From: Amoeboradix gromovi
Taxonomy: Eukaryota; Sanchytriomycota; Sanchytriomycetes; Sanchytriales; Sanchytriaceae
Assembly: GCA_018985225.1 (NCBI GenBank)
Contig: JADGIF010000027.1
Coordinates: 1-33,831 of the forward strand
Length of the DNA: 33,831 nt
Direction: 5' to 3'
Position 1 is the first letter of the stretch. Each line of letters begins with the position of its first letter. The notes under the pieces were generated by a model. The model was not told where the DNA came from. It saw only the letters and a program-made list of their open reading frames with translations, and did no database searches. Shown piece after piece: positions 10,001-18,276 of this stretch. The position numbers and the translations under genes are program-made.

Positions 10001-12645
10001 GTAGAGCTACCAGACAGTAGCTTACCTATATTATTCTGTTGTATGTTATTATGGCTGGCATCAAAATATACAACACCTCGACCAGGATTACTAACTGCTG
10101 CAGTGTTCAAATTAAAGCTTACAAACTTGTTGTAACTTATATCAATGTATACGTCATCATGGTCAAACTGTTGAATTACCGGCACGTCACCCTTTATGTT
10201 GTTATGGGCAACTGTCAAGTTTTTCAGAGTTTTGGGAATCTTAATATTCAGCCCAATGTTACCAAATGAATCGTAAATGTAATCAAACTGGTTATAAGAC
10301 GCATGGATCTCAACTATCTGGTGCATGTAGAGATTTCCAGAAATTTGATTATTTTCAATATTTAAAAAAGTCAGCTTTTCAGGGGCTGCATCTTGCGTGA
10401 TTGGCAGTGGAAATACAGTTATGTTATTATGAGATAGGTCAAGACTCATCAATTTATTCAGTGAGTTCCAGTTCTGAGCAGTTCCTGCATCATTGTTATA
10501 TAAACCTTTTCCTGAAAAATCGATACTTTTTATTTTGTTGTCGTCATCACATCCAATTTCCGACTTGCTGCAGCAGACACCTAAGAGTAAATCGGGACTG
10601 TAATTGTATTTTAAAATGTTTTTTAAGGTTGCGCAATCATCATTAGTTGGTTGACAGTTATAATCGTTTAGGTTGATTAAGCTAGTTAAGTTGAAGTGGT
10701 TGTCATCTATGTTACAAATCCCAATATAATACCCTGCTGACGAGGAAGTGAAGTTGATAAACAGATTGTTCTTTAAAACCATTGATTCAATGGCTGTCGA
10801 CTGCAGCACAAGATCAGGTCCCAAAACGTTGTTAGAAACATTTAGTGATTTAATGTTCTGAGGTACAACTAGACTTTCTGTAAACATGTTATGCGATGCA
10901 TCCAACGATTGAACAGACGACGGAATGTTGATCTCACCTTTAAACTGGTTATTTGATATATTTATTTCTCGTAAATCTTTAGCTAATTCTGTGACTTGGT
11001 CAAATGAACTATCAATAATGTTATTTTGAATGTAAAGCACATTCAATGACATAGGAAGTTTAGGAAATCTTGTTAGACTATTGTAAGACAAATCAAGGTA
11101 AGTCAAATTGCCCAATGAATCCCAATCCATTGTGTATGGATTGTTAGCTTGCTCCGTATTAGGACTTCTCAAGCTGCTGCTATTCACTGTTACTCTAATT
11201 ATATTTTTATTGGTACTGCACTTCATTGTGGTCGATCCCGAACTACAGCACTGATCTATTGACCATACGTTGTTGTAATTTGACATGATTTTTGAAAACA
11301 TCTTGCAGTCGTTTTCTTTTGAAAACTGACAACCAATTGTTTTCAACTGCTCCAGAGCATCATTTTTAAATGGATTTACATCTATAACACAGGTACCAAG
11401 AGTTCTAAGTAGCATGTGGTTTGTGTAATCCTCAAATTTGTTATTTTCTATAATCAAAATTCTTAGTGAACCTTGCGAAATTGTCAAGGCAGGCCCAAAT
11501 TGGTTATTAGAAACATCTATTGTTTCAATATTGGTTGCAGTATTGAAATCACCCGTAAACTGATTACTTGACAAATTTAGATAATTCAGAGGTTGTGGCC
11601 ACCAGGTCTCTGAGTCGAACGAAGTTGCAATGGAATTATTTGATAGGTTTAAGGTCTCGAGAGCTAAAGGAAGCTGAGGAAATTCTGTAATTTGGTTATT
11701 TGACAAGTCCAAGTCTGTTAGACTGGTCAAGAGCTGCCAATCCGCAAGGAATACCTTTTCATGCACATTTTTCAAATCATAGTTTGGCAAATGTATTTTC
11801 TTAATTCTGTATTTTGAATCACAACCTACAGCTTCAGAATAAGATTGATCGCAACAATTCTGATAATTGACCGTACTATTATAGTTGGCTAAAATGTTGT
11901 TCAAAATCATACAATCTGGAACAAAGAGTATCGTTTTATTACAAGAAAACATCCTAAGGCTGCTTAAGCTGTTATCAGAAAATTGGTTATACTCAATATC
12001 ACAATCGTCAATTCCATATGGCAAAGTGGAGTACTTCACACTAGTAAATTGGTTATATCGTATATGCATAACACTTAAGATTGTCGAGCCGATCGTGAGA
12101 GAGCCAGAAAATTCGTTGTCTGAAATATCCAAAAATCTAATTGAATTCGTAATGGAGAAATTTCCGGAAAACTTGTTGTTTGAAAGATTCAAATTAGTTA
12201 AAAATCGAAGGTAGCTAAATACATTCGCATTTCCGTTGAATTGATTCATTGACAAATCTAATTCATAAAGACTGTATGGTAAAACTAAGGGAGCATTTAC
12301 AAAACCGTTGTTTCTCAGTATTAGTTTTAGAAGGCTTGGCGAGTGCATATCGATAATCCATGTCTCAGGCGAATTAATGTTGCTATTCGTTATTGAGAGC
12401 GACAGTAAACTAGTGAGACTTTCAAACTCTTTTAGGCTGAAGCCAGTAGCATCAAATTTAAAGCCATCCCATGTTATATCTGTAATTCTAGATAAACCGT
12501 CACATTTAAAGTACTGTGAATAACCGCAGCACTCTAAGTTCGTGTCCCACATGATATCTGAAATACTCATATTAGTCGCAATTTTATTTGCGAAGGTACA
12601 ATCCTCACTTAATGAATATGTTATAAACAGCAGAAGCACATTCAT
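7018..12645 (-). CDS. Giant LRR receptor-like protein with Cys-rich stalk and multi-pass membrane C-terminus
   Basis: 1875 residues in one uninterrupted frame. A short signal-like N-terminus (MNVLLLFITYSLSEDC) leads into about 1000 residues of leucine-rich repeats (LxxLDLSxNxI type). Cys-rich capping motifs of the form CCxxxxx..C followed by I..I recur before each LRR block, giving four cap-LRR modules. A region with few motifs follows, then a Cys-rich stalk ending near residue 1410 (CPDGATC, CGICDAGYYKKGLDCVKC; GCC2/GCC3 or ephrin-receptor-like). About 8-10 hydrophobic helices span 1416-1765, with a Lys/Ser-rich cytosolic tail to 1875. This architecture is known from protist and zoosporic-fungal surface proteins whose function is mostly unknown; sensing or adhesion at the cell surface is inferred. 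The ATG at 12645 is 202 bp from the divergent elongase start. AATAAA lies about 70 nt past the stop. Confidence 0.88.
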   Translation of the reverse strand: MNVLLLFITYSLSEDCTFANKIATNMSISDIMWDTNLECCGYSQYFKCDGLSRITDITWDGFKFDATGFSLKEFESLTSLLSLSITNSNINSPETWIIDMHSPSLLKLILRNNGFVNAPLVLPYSLYELDLSMNQFNGNANVFSYLRFLTNLNLSNNKFSGNFSITNSIRFLDISDNEFSGSLTIGSTILSVMHIRYNQFTSVKYSTLPYGIDDCDIEYNQFSDNSLSSLRMFSCNKTILFVPDCMILNNILANYNSTVNYQNCCDQSYSEAVGCDSKYRIKKIHLPNYDLKNVHEKVFLADWQLLTSLTDLDLSNNQITEFPQLPLALETLNLSNNSIATSFDSETWWPQPLNYLNLSSNQFTGDFNTATNIETIDVSNNQFGPALTISQGSLRILIIENNKFEDYTNHMLLRTLGTCVIDVNPFKNDALEQLKTIGCQFSKENDCKMFSKIMSNYNNVWSIDQCCSSGSTTMKCSTNKNIIRVTVNSSSLRSPNTEQANNPYTMDWDSLGNLTYLDLSYNSLTRFPKLPMSLNVLYIQNNIIDSSFDQVTELAKDLREINISNNQFKGEINIPSSVQSLDASHNMFTESLVVPQNIKSLNVSNNVLGPDLVLQSTAIESMVLKNNLFINFTSSSAGYYIGICNIDDNHFNLTSLINLNDYNCQPTNDDCATLKNILKYNYSPDLLLGVCCSKSEIGCDDDNKIKSIDFSGKGLYNNDAGTAQNWNSLNKLMSLDLSHNNITVFPLPITQDAAPEKLTFLNIENNQISGNLYMHQIVEIHASYNQFDYIYDSFGNIGLNIKIPKTLKNLTVAHNNIKGDVPVIQQFDHDDVYIDISYNKFVSFNLNTAAVSNPGRGVVYFDASHNNIQQNNIGKLLSGSSTLQYLDLSFNNISGQFPPSLTSLKSLVSLYLQFNQFTAIYLATSKRYDVIDISHNNISSATGSAGTIQLAAGGTCDVSFNLINIEENKYFTPCKKICNNYASINTAYFSYDKIIVLGKSLIGDDPLCSPFVGYKIENTAWIATGPSANRVEIQFSTVSNPPINANAVMSIYTLGTVGPIVHPINPFIYYSYPNTIRHSFSLPLDIKSKMGNADKWTILPFDDVKPFFSSNTSAELKDMNKDAIISVSPLYDSANSWVDSNINYYLTVNSSMIPGFIRLNVYNMPVFDANPTVSIILSEDVFTLSVLTRELLQLLTNNHELKDNGKYTTNAIFADLASQVNVNFSNPIYSSYIQSELYGTLQQRDKSSNIEVRAVSINTIGVYNKSWYPSDDKIDILVTSAIDTPWQVETLNYPHVKLDLITDSTFVKSSIRLNYTCGAAKVLNVFNAINKGNKYEICAQCPDGATCFNNGNIPINNDGYHMSNVSGVLEFVPCMPSKACLAASTCSEGYKEPNCGICDAGYYKKGLDCVKCVGSFTVEKIALVAIAAILIVVLLLFLKLRYGSLLIVFSILFQYFQLLYIYKNLLLSWSDQVIEFFSYLSIFSFNLELAQPECVDPNINYFTKAKAMMAIPPIFLLCIIVFMAGAAVVDWLRHANDIGLLRKIGAYLYTGLAIFHLFLQIIYLSLCSWILGYFSCKEFGTDTVMVRSIGISCRSVGYKDQSSSFVLGVLVYVVGIPAYFSLLYWAKHQSKHKHLKKIGTAWLYTKFSDFNDQGQYIIAIHLILKCLIVCCQAFLNDVIILQAILVMLLIFTYLGFLIHSKPYLKRQYTVIAVFCQVCSIITLSCGIMFYVLLLTNYKGNIHYQEILTDTVIGTTCVLCFVAVWQVVKDLNNYDKKSKKVVEYGDSDDGINRDKIRKTAVDENELQKKKKIIAITPVSDQEVDLNEVLLSAPSERSISKPTIQDGLRAPSSATRVKRTSAGSSTSSKVRVEASLK

Positions 12646-12678
12646 GTTTTAGAAAGCCATGGTCTACCTTCGACATCC

Positions 12679-12686
12679 TATAAATA
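12679..12686 (+). promoter_or_regulatory. TATA-like element in the LRR/elongase divergent promoter
   Basis: TATAAATA lies in the 202-bp gap between the LRR gene (-) and the elongase (+), followed at once by a CCAAT-like GGCCAAT. It is about 160 bp upstream of the elongase ATG. It sits only 34 bp from the LRR ATG, so it more likely serves the plus strand. Called from sequence only. Confidence 0.35.
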
Positions 12687-12847
12687 GGCCAATAATTGTA
12701 ACAGGCTGAATCCGATATAATAAATCTACTTAGTTTAATTAAACTGCTTTTCTCTAGCTTACGTTGAACAGTTTGAGACGTTTAATACTAGTATCAATAT
12801 TTGGCCAATTAAGAATTCCAATTTTCAGGTTTCCGACAATTGGGGAA

Positions 12848-13682
12848 ATGAAATTCACACCGTATTTGGATCAGCTGTATGGTTGGTTATATCATAAAGA
12901 CATCTCCAAATTCCAGTTTAATGAGAGTTTATTGTTTGGTACCACTCAAGCAGGAATTACAATGTGTATTGTATATTTAGCGACGCTGTTTGTATTAAAT
13001 AAGCGTCAAAAAGCGCTAAATATTCCAAGTTGGTTACCCGCATGCCATAACCTTTTTCTGACCCTACTTAGCTTAATTTTGTTCATTTGGATGACCGAAA
13101 ATGCCGTTACTCAGTTAATCAATAAAGGGTTGTTCTTTAGTGTCTGCGACGCTGAATCTTATACTCCTAGAGTTGATTTCATCATGTATTTGAACTATTT
13201 AACTAAATTTTATGAACTAATTGACACTCTGTTTTTGGTACTCAAAAAGAAAAAACTCGAGTTTTTACATGTTTATCATCATAGTACTTCATACTTATAT
13301 AGGTGCGACATTACTGCTATGTCTATTTGAATTGCAAGGTCGTCCTTCTGTTTCCTGGGTAGTTGTTTATTTAAATTTGGCAGTACATGTAGTTATGTAT
13401 TTTTATTATTTTTTGACGGCATTGAAGATAAAGGTATGGTGGAAAATGGCAGTGACCATATTGCAGATAACTCAGTTTGTGATCGATTTGGGGTTTGTTT
13501 ATGGATGCTCTGCAGTATTGGTATTTGAGACATTGGGATGGTCTACTTGGCATTGCTCAGGAACCACATTCTCAGCAGTGTTCGGATGTTCATTATTATC
13601 AAGTTATTTGTTATTGTTTCTTACTTTCTTCGGTAAGACGTACAAGACAAAAGCAAAATCAAGCAAAATCAAAAAAAACTAA
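12848..13682 (+). CDS. Very-long-chain fatty acid elongase (ELO family), two exons
   Basis: Coding sequence is join(12848..13283, 13303..13682), 271 residues. ELO proteins are the condensing enzymes of fatty acid elongation in the ER. Seen: KFYELIDTLFLVLKKK, the histidine box HVYHH, then after splicing SATLLLC, NLAVHVVMYFYYF, QITQFVIDL, several membrane helices and a Lys-rich C-terminus (KTKAKSSKIKK) that could serve ER retrieval. Without splicing the frame stops at 13330, 18 codons after HVYHHSTS. Removing nt 13284-13302 joins HHS to ATLLLC as in the family. The ATG at 12848 is preferred; the frame upstream begins only with TTG. AATAAA overlaps the stop. The gene converges on the IF-3 gene with 6 bp between stop codons. 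Confidence 0.93.
13284..13302 (+). other. 19-nt intron in the elongase gene
   Basis: The segment is GTACTTCATACTTATATAG. Its removal after the first base of a Ser codon (phase 1) restores the elongase frame exactly across the histidine-box loop. It shows the shared layout GTA...CTTAT-A-TAG. The branch-like element is CTTAT rather than CTAAT, so this intron alone among the four phase-1 introns carries no stop codon there. Confidence 0.9.
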
Positions 13683-13688
13683 ATAAAA

Positions 13689-14078
13689 TCACATTTCATC
13701 TTTATTTACTTGCTTACCCAACAGCTTTACAACCGATATAAAGGGATCAACGTTTGATAACTTCTGTGGAATGGATTTTGCAAAAGGCTTAACTTTCAAT
13801 ATGCAGTCTTCTATCACTCTCTTATAATTTACTTTGTCTACATTCCATGCAATCTTAGTTGTCATCGCCGTTTTATTTTCAGCAGCAAGTCTTCTCAAGT
13901 ATTTTCTTTTCTTGACATCCTGATGCTCAAATTGTATCTCCACCAACAATCCTTTTTGCAAAAACTTAATCGCTTGATTTACTTTAGTATTTAGGTCATG
14001 ATCTGCGATTTTCGAAGATATTGTTAAAAGCTTTGTCTTTGGCGCTTTCTGCAAACCTCTGCGGATCATAGCAATCAT
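13689..14078 (-). CDS. Mitochondrial translation initiation factor IF-3, C-terminal domain protein
   Basis: 129 residues from the ATG at 14078. The core ISSKIADHDLNTKVNQAIKF followed by LQKGLLVEIQ matches the IF-3 C-domain (elsewhere I...I..HDL..K...A..FL.KG..V). This domain binds the small ribosomal subunit and prevents premature joining. The N-terminus (MIAMIRRGLQKAPKTK) is basic and could target to mitochondria. The usual IF-3 N-domain is absent: the frame upstream reaches only a TTG at 14111, and RFC ends at 14123. Either the organism uses a C-domain-only factor or an upstream exon was missed, and no 19-nt intron is evident. AATAAA falls inside the last codons (13701-13706). The spacing suggests the gene follows RFC on the same strand. 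Confidence 0.75.
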   Translation of the reverse strand: MIAMIRRGLQKAPKTKLLTISSKIADHDLNTKVNQAIKFLQKGLLVEIQFEHQDVKKRKYLRRLAAENKTAMTTKIAWNVDKVNYKRVIEDCILKVKPFAKSIPQKLSNVDPFISVVKLLGKQVNKDEM

Positions 14079-14122
14079 TTTTAATTTTTGCTGTTTTAAA
14101 AGTGATTTCAATTTTTATTTAT

Positions 14123-15095
14123 TTACTCCAAATCAATGGCATACCTACAACTTCCGATAAGCGCGCCGAGTTGTATACGATCGGTAGCTCCTTTATTTAT
14201 GCTGCCCTCTATTTCTCCAAATTGCTTTAAGATAAATGATTTTTTATGAACTGGCAAATCTAGTCTAATAATGTGGTCAAACAATCGTTGAAATACACCG
14301 GATAGAGCGTATCCTCTGCTTTTCATAATTGCGTAGACATCTATATTAGTTGTAAGTACTCTGATATGATGTCGTAAAATCCTCATTCAAAATAGAGTTC
14401 AATATTGTAGTCAAATGCTCTTCCGATGGCAAACCCATCATTTCATAGACATCTGCGAGCTTTATATCACGATCTCTAATAGACAGGCCTTGCAGTATGT
14501 TTAAGATACATCTCATATCACCATTGCTAATATCAATTAACGCATCAGAGGCATCTTCCGGAATTTTTATGTTCTCAGCAAAACACACTTCTTTTAACCT
14601 GACCTTTATATCATCAGGATTCAATGGAGCAAATCTGAATCTTGTACATCTACTTTGTAATGCGGGAATGATTTTCGAAGCAAAATTACAAATTAGAATA
14701 AAACGAACATTACTGGTATACTGCTCTATAATTCTACGCAAAGCACCTTGCGCTACTTGCGTTAGGTGATCAGCTTCGTCTAAGATTATGATCTTGTATG
14801 GTTTACCCAAGGACTTTGTGGCACTGAAATCTTTGATTTGGTTTCTAACCACTTCAATACCTCTATCATCACTAGCATTTAGTTGAAGTACGTAGGGTGC
14901 CATATTATCACCATAAATAAGACGGCAAATATTTACAGCCATCGTAGTTTTCCCTGTACCTGCCGTACCATACAATAACAAATGAGGCAAACCGCCAGCA
15001 TGCAAAAATTTGTTGATGGTAGATATAATGTCATTCTGAGAGATAATTTGATCCAAATTGGTTGGTCTGTATTTTTCAACAAATGGCAAACTCAT
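14123..15095 (-). CDS. Replication factor C small subunit (yeast Rfc3/human RFC5 type), two exons
   Basis: Coding sequence is complement(join(14123..14340, 14360..15095)), 317 residues. It is an AAA+ clamp-loader subunit that helps load PCNA in the nucleus. Seen: MSLPFVEKYRP, Walker A GTAGTGKTT (43-51), LNASDDRGIEVVRNQIKDF, Walker B DEAD (106-109), sensor 1 region, SRC arginine-finger motif (148-150) and GDMRCILNILQ. The C-terminal helical domain is complete only after splicing: LNEDFTTSYQ joins NVYAIMKSRGYAL, aligning without gaps to the human TAYRNITELKTLKG region. The Walker A and SRC motifs suggest an active subunit. Assignment to the Rfc3/RFC5 branch rests on overall similarity. The stop TAA shares one base with AATAAA. 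Confidence 0.93.
14341..14359 (-). other. 19-nt intron in the RFC subunit gene
   Basis: Read on the minus strand: GTACTTACAACTAATATAG. It is phase 1 (CAG A|AT). Retention gives Ser-Thr-Tyr-Asn and then TAA, the stop being part of the CTAAT branch-like element. Removal restores the clamp-loader C-terminal domain with exact family spacing. Confidence 0.92.
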
Positions 15096-15554
15096 GAGTG
15101 GAGGTTATGAAAAATAACTTTCAATTCTCGTAAGTTTTGAAGAAAATAGTTTTGGTTTAATCAATGACCCTGTACCCACGGAATGTAGAAAAAGGGAATC
15201 TGAAAAGGGTGCTTGACGTATTAGGATTGATTACAAGTATATACTAGACCAATGGCTTTGTATAGAGAACGTATTTATCTCTTTATTAAAAAGAGGGGAA
15301 CTAATCAACATTTAAGAATAAAACAATCAAAGAAGAAAAACTTAAAGATGCATTGGAGATGCTAGCTTTACTTGACTAAATCGTGCAACGCTCCAAGTGA
15401 ACAGGGCATCATTTTAACGGAGTTAATCATTTATTGTGATTTCTTGTATTCTACGTCTACGTTAAATGTGAAGCTCTCAAATTACTTCGAGATCCCACAC
15501 TCCTTCAGTGTAGACAACTTGGGTAAGCGCCATTTAAGCATATTTTTCCCTACA
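15096..15554. other. RFC promoter and start of the transposon graveyard
   Basis: This 459-bp stretch follows the RFC start. No protein frame I can recognise is present. A 95-codon plus-strand frame at 15372-15659 overlaps the TnpB-like fragment on the other strand and shows no known motif. The first 100-200 bp are presumably the RFC promoter. Confidence 0.4.
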
Positions 15555-15922
15555 TTAATAAACAATACCTGGATTAATATCTCTATGATCTTCGTGACCA
15601 CACGCATTACATTTGAACCATCTTCCTTGAATCTTCTTTTTGGATTGTGGCAACTCTAACGAAATTGGATAGCTTTTAATTCTTCATCAACATTTGCGTT
15701 CCAATGAGAGGTCGCTAAAATCCTTTAAATGGTGTTATTCGTATCACTAAATGTTTTATAAAATACACCAATAAAATTGAAGAGAACTATGATTTATTTA
15801 AGAAATTCACATTTGGGTTTACGGTTCCAATGTTTCTTCTTACCAGAATTCTGTAATTGAAAAAAGCATACTTTGTTTAAGTAATTTATGACGAGTGTTT
15901 TCCAATCACCACACCCACAATG
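15555..15922 (-). pseudogene. Degenerate TnpB/Fanzor-like fragments
   Basis: Two minus-strand open pieces point to a decayed RuvC nuclease of transposon origin. At 15555-15659 the frame reads KKIQGRWFKCNACGHEDHRD and then IN, which resembles the second half of an OrfB-type zinc ribbon followed by the RuvC-III Asp (fkC..CG...hRDiN). At 15794-15922 a frame has CGDWKTLVIN and a basic stretch, recalling the GDW block of some Fanzor proteins. Stops and frame changes separate the pieces, and no complete gene survives. The assignment rests on short motifs and could be wrong. Confidence 0.35.
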
Positions 15923-16194
15923 TCAAATCTAAAAGGGTTAGTAGTGGATATAGAATAAATACGCTACAGGAACGTTAAGTAAAATTTCAACTTCAGATAA
16001 TAGACTCATTCTTTTTGCTGCAAATTCAGGACTTATTTGGTATTCGCACATCTTCAATACAAGTCATCTTATACGCGTGAGTTTCATCCCTTATAGATAA
16101 AGGATATTTAGCTAAATTTCAATACTATGTTTGAGGCATCCAAGACGCATATTGTTAAGGGCATTAGGAGTGGTTATTCACAGGTAGACAGAAT

Positions 16195-16283
16195 CCTCTA
16201 TCCTGCATAATGTTTGCAATTAACGTGTAGCATATCCTTCAATTGCAGCGTCTTATTGCCAGCATTTCTAATTACACCATAGC
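16195..16283 (-). repeat. Left arm of long inverted repeat (copia-like fragment)
   Basis: This arm is the reverse complement of about 16691-16783, nearly perfect over about 70 bp. On the minus strand it encodes NAGNKTLQLKDMLHVNCKHY, recalling the segment before the integrase in Ty1/copia Pol (g..tl.L.dvlhvp). The two arms are about 410 bp apart, so a transcript could fold into a long hairpin. Confidence 0.8.
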
Positions 16284-17380
16284 TGTGGGGTGCGCTCCGC
16301 CTAATTAGTGTGTTTAGAATACTAAAGACTATCTCGCAAACCTGTTTGGCAAGTTGCTCCAACCTAATGTTTAACTCTTTCCCAGTGGAGTCGGAGATTC
16401 CGGAGAGTGGGTCTTTGTCAAGTTTATTTTCATTTCTTACCGGTGGTTGCAGGATTATTATATTAATAGTAGTGGCACGACAGCTACAGATGGTGTGAAA
16501 ACTGGTTAGTATAGATTTCATACTAAATATCGTACTCAGTACAGCAGAATACAACCGCGTATTGCTGAGACATTCGCTAGTAAGCTCGGTGCTGAAAAAT
16601 CTATGTGGAATCTAATCAAAATAAGCAATGGAATTACATTCCAGCAGAATCTAGAACAACACATAGAGGTCAGCTACTCGATATCTGATCAGCCATATAC
16701 TGTACTAGAAATGCTGGCAATAAGACGCTGCAATTGAAGGATATGCTACACGTTAATTGCAAACATTATGCAGAAAAGAGGATTTTTGGGAATTTCCTGC
16801 ATTGGAAAGAGGCTGTTCGATGGCTGTACCAAAGGCAAGACGACACTGGAATCAAACTATGGTGTTGGTATAGCAGTTAGTAACTGGGAATTTGCAGTTC
16901 TAGACAATTCTAAACTAGGAAGACACCAAATTATGCCTTCGGTATTGGTCTTGTGCAAACTGTGAAACCCTAGGCAAGAAGAATCTGAGCTGATCAAGCG
17001 AAAGAAATATGCGACCCTTGTGTCAGATGCTCTTAATGATTTCTCAGGGTATGTAGTGTTTTCGTCTTCTTTGAAGGTACTTCTTGAAGAAACTTTCTCA
17101 GTCGGCGACATAATGCGGAAGGGAAACCCAGTAGACTTCGTCGTGCTTGTAAAGATACTTCAGACATAGTGGGTGTTGCTGAGGTGCAGCTACCAGGATT
17201 TGGACTCGACAAATTCATCAAATTGTGGAACACATGAGTGATCTTCGCAACTCCTAATGTTCGTTCGTGTTTTGCATTTTAACAACTCACAAGGAATGGA
17301 AGATATCTTGGTTTGGAGATTCATATGCTGCAGCAGTTGCCACCTCCGGGTAGCTTGCCATGGGTTGAGTATGGTTAGGA
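16284..17380. mobile_element. Degenerate Ty1/copia-like retroelement relics
   Basis: Short frames on the plus strand recall copia Pol. At about 16708-16772 there is TLQLKDMLHV, and near 17020-17060 ALNDFSGYVVFSS recalls the integrase DDFSGY motif. All frames are broken by stops and frame changes. No long terminal repeats, reverse transcriptase YxDD or RNase H motif could be found, so the element is dead and partial. The right arm of the inverted repeat (16691-16783) lies inside. Family assignment is tentative. Confidence 0.45.
16691..16783 (+). repeat. Right arm of long inverted repeat (copia-like fragment)
   Basis: Reverse complement of 16195-16283. It encodes the same NAGNKTLQLKDMLHVNCKHY on the plus strand, continuing into AEKRIFGNFLHW. 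The near-identity of the arms against otherwise decayed surroundings suggests a recent inverted duplication. Confidence 0.8.
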
Positions 17381-17884
17381 GTGCTACCGAATATTGCATT
17401 GGAGGTAGAGCAAGAGCGTGTTGTGTTAATCAAGGATATACCACCACTCATATTTGATACTGTCGAATGTTCAACAAACCTGTGTAAAATGCGTAATTCT
17501 CCAATTTATACTCCAAGTAGAGTTATGCACTCGCACTCAAGGTGTGTATGTGCTACTGCTGAGGAAATGGCTTACAAAAGACTTCCTAAGTAGCTTAGCG
17601 AATTTAAGTACGCTATACCGTCTGAGCAATGTCGCAAGTTTATCGTTCTTTCGTATTTCCATCAAGACGGTGATGGGAGAGTGGCACTGCTTTCATTCAT
17701 CTCTGGTAATTTGGCTCTGCTAAAGTTTCTGAAAAACGAGGAAGATAATCTTCCAACGCTTGAAAAGGAATCGGCGCATCGTGTCAGTAATAAAATTAAC
17801 GAATTCTATGTTTCCGTATTCAATCTTTCTTCAAGGCGATCGAAGCGTGAGCAAAGTATGCAGCGAGAAGACTGGATAATTTAG
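17381..17884 (+). pseudogene. Unrecognised broken reading frame
   Basis: One plus-strand frame is open from 17381 to 17884 except for a single TAG at 17591-17593. It would encode about 165 residues, with motifs such as EQERVVLIKDIPPLIFDT before the stop and FIVLSYFHQDGDGRVALLSF after it. I do not recognise the family. Position inside transposon debris suggests a relic, perhaps from the same element. No ATG marks a clear start. Confidence 0.3.
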
Positions 17885-17943
17885 ATTTTCTGAGAAACCA
17901 GTACTTTTAACGCGGAGATTAATTGGGACACCAAATATAAAAA

Positions 17944-18273
17944 CTAGACTAACTCGTCTTTAAAGGTGCACCATACGGAGGAAATGCTATCATTAATAAA
18001 AGATCTTCTATTGTACCAATTTTCTTTCATTGATTGTATTTCTCTTTTTAAAATAAAACTAGAAGAACCTACATCTCGTTCAAATAGAGGTTTTTGAGCA
18101 TCTAAGCAAAATGTGCATTTTCTTGGACGGTACTCTTTTCTAGAGTCATTTTGTAATGTTATACTAGCATCATTACTCTTATCTATTCTAGTTTTTACAG
18201 AGTAATAGTGATATTTTATTTGAAATAACGATTGGATGAAAGAGTAAGAGAATAGCTGTACAGAATATTTATT
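17944..18273 (-). pseudogene. ATG-less open frame next to the dispersed repeat, transposase-like relic
   Basis: A minus-strand frame of 109 codons is open from 18273 to the TAG at 17944-17946, but its first Met is about 80 residues in. It contains YRPRKCTFCLDAQKPLFERD followed by VGSSSFI. A CxxC knuckle followed by an RD motif recalls the zinc-ribbon/RuvC-III end of Fanzor/TnpB proteins. The knuckle after a basic stretch could also be the C-terminus of a piggyBac-like transposase. It directly follows the dispersed repeat (18277-18407) on the same strand, so the two probably belong to one element. Not resolved further. Confidence 0.35.
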
Positions 18274-18276
18274 TTA

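Noticed and set aside
16299-16320. 22-nt intron-like sequence on the minus strand (GTATTC...CTAATTAG)
   Set aside because: It lies in degenerate transposon sequence, is not 19 nt, and restores no conserved protein.
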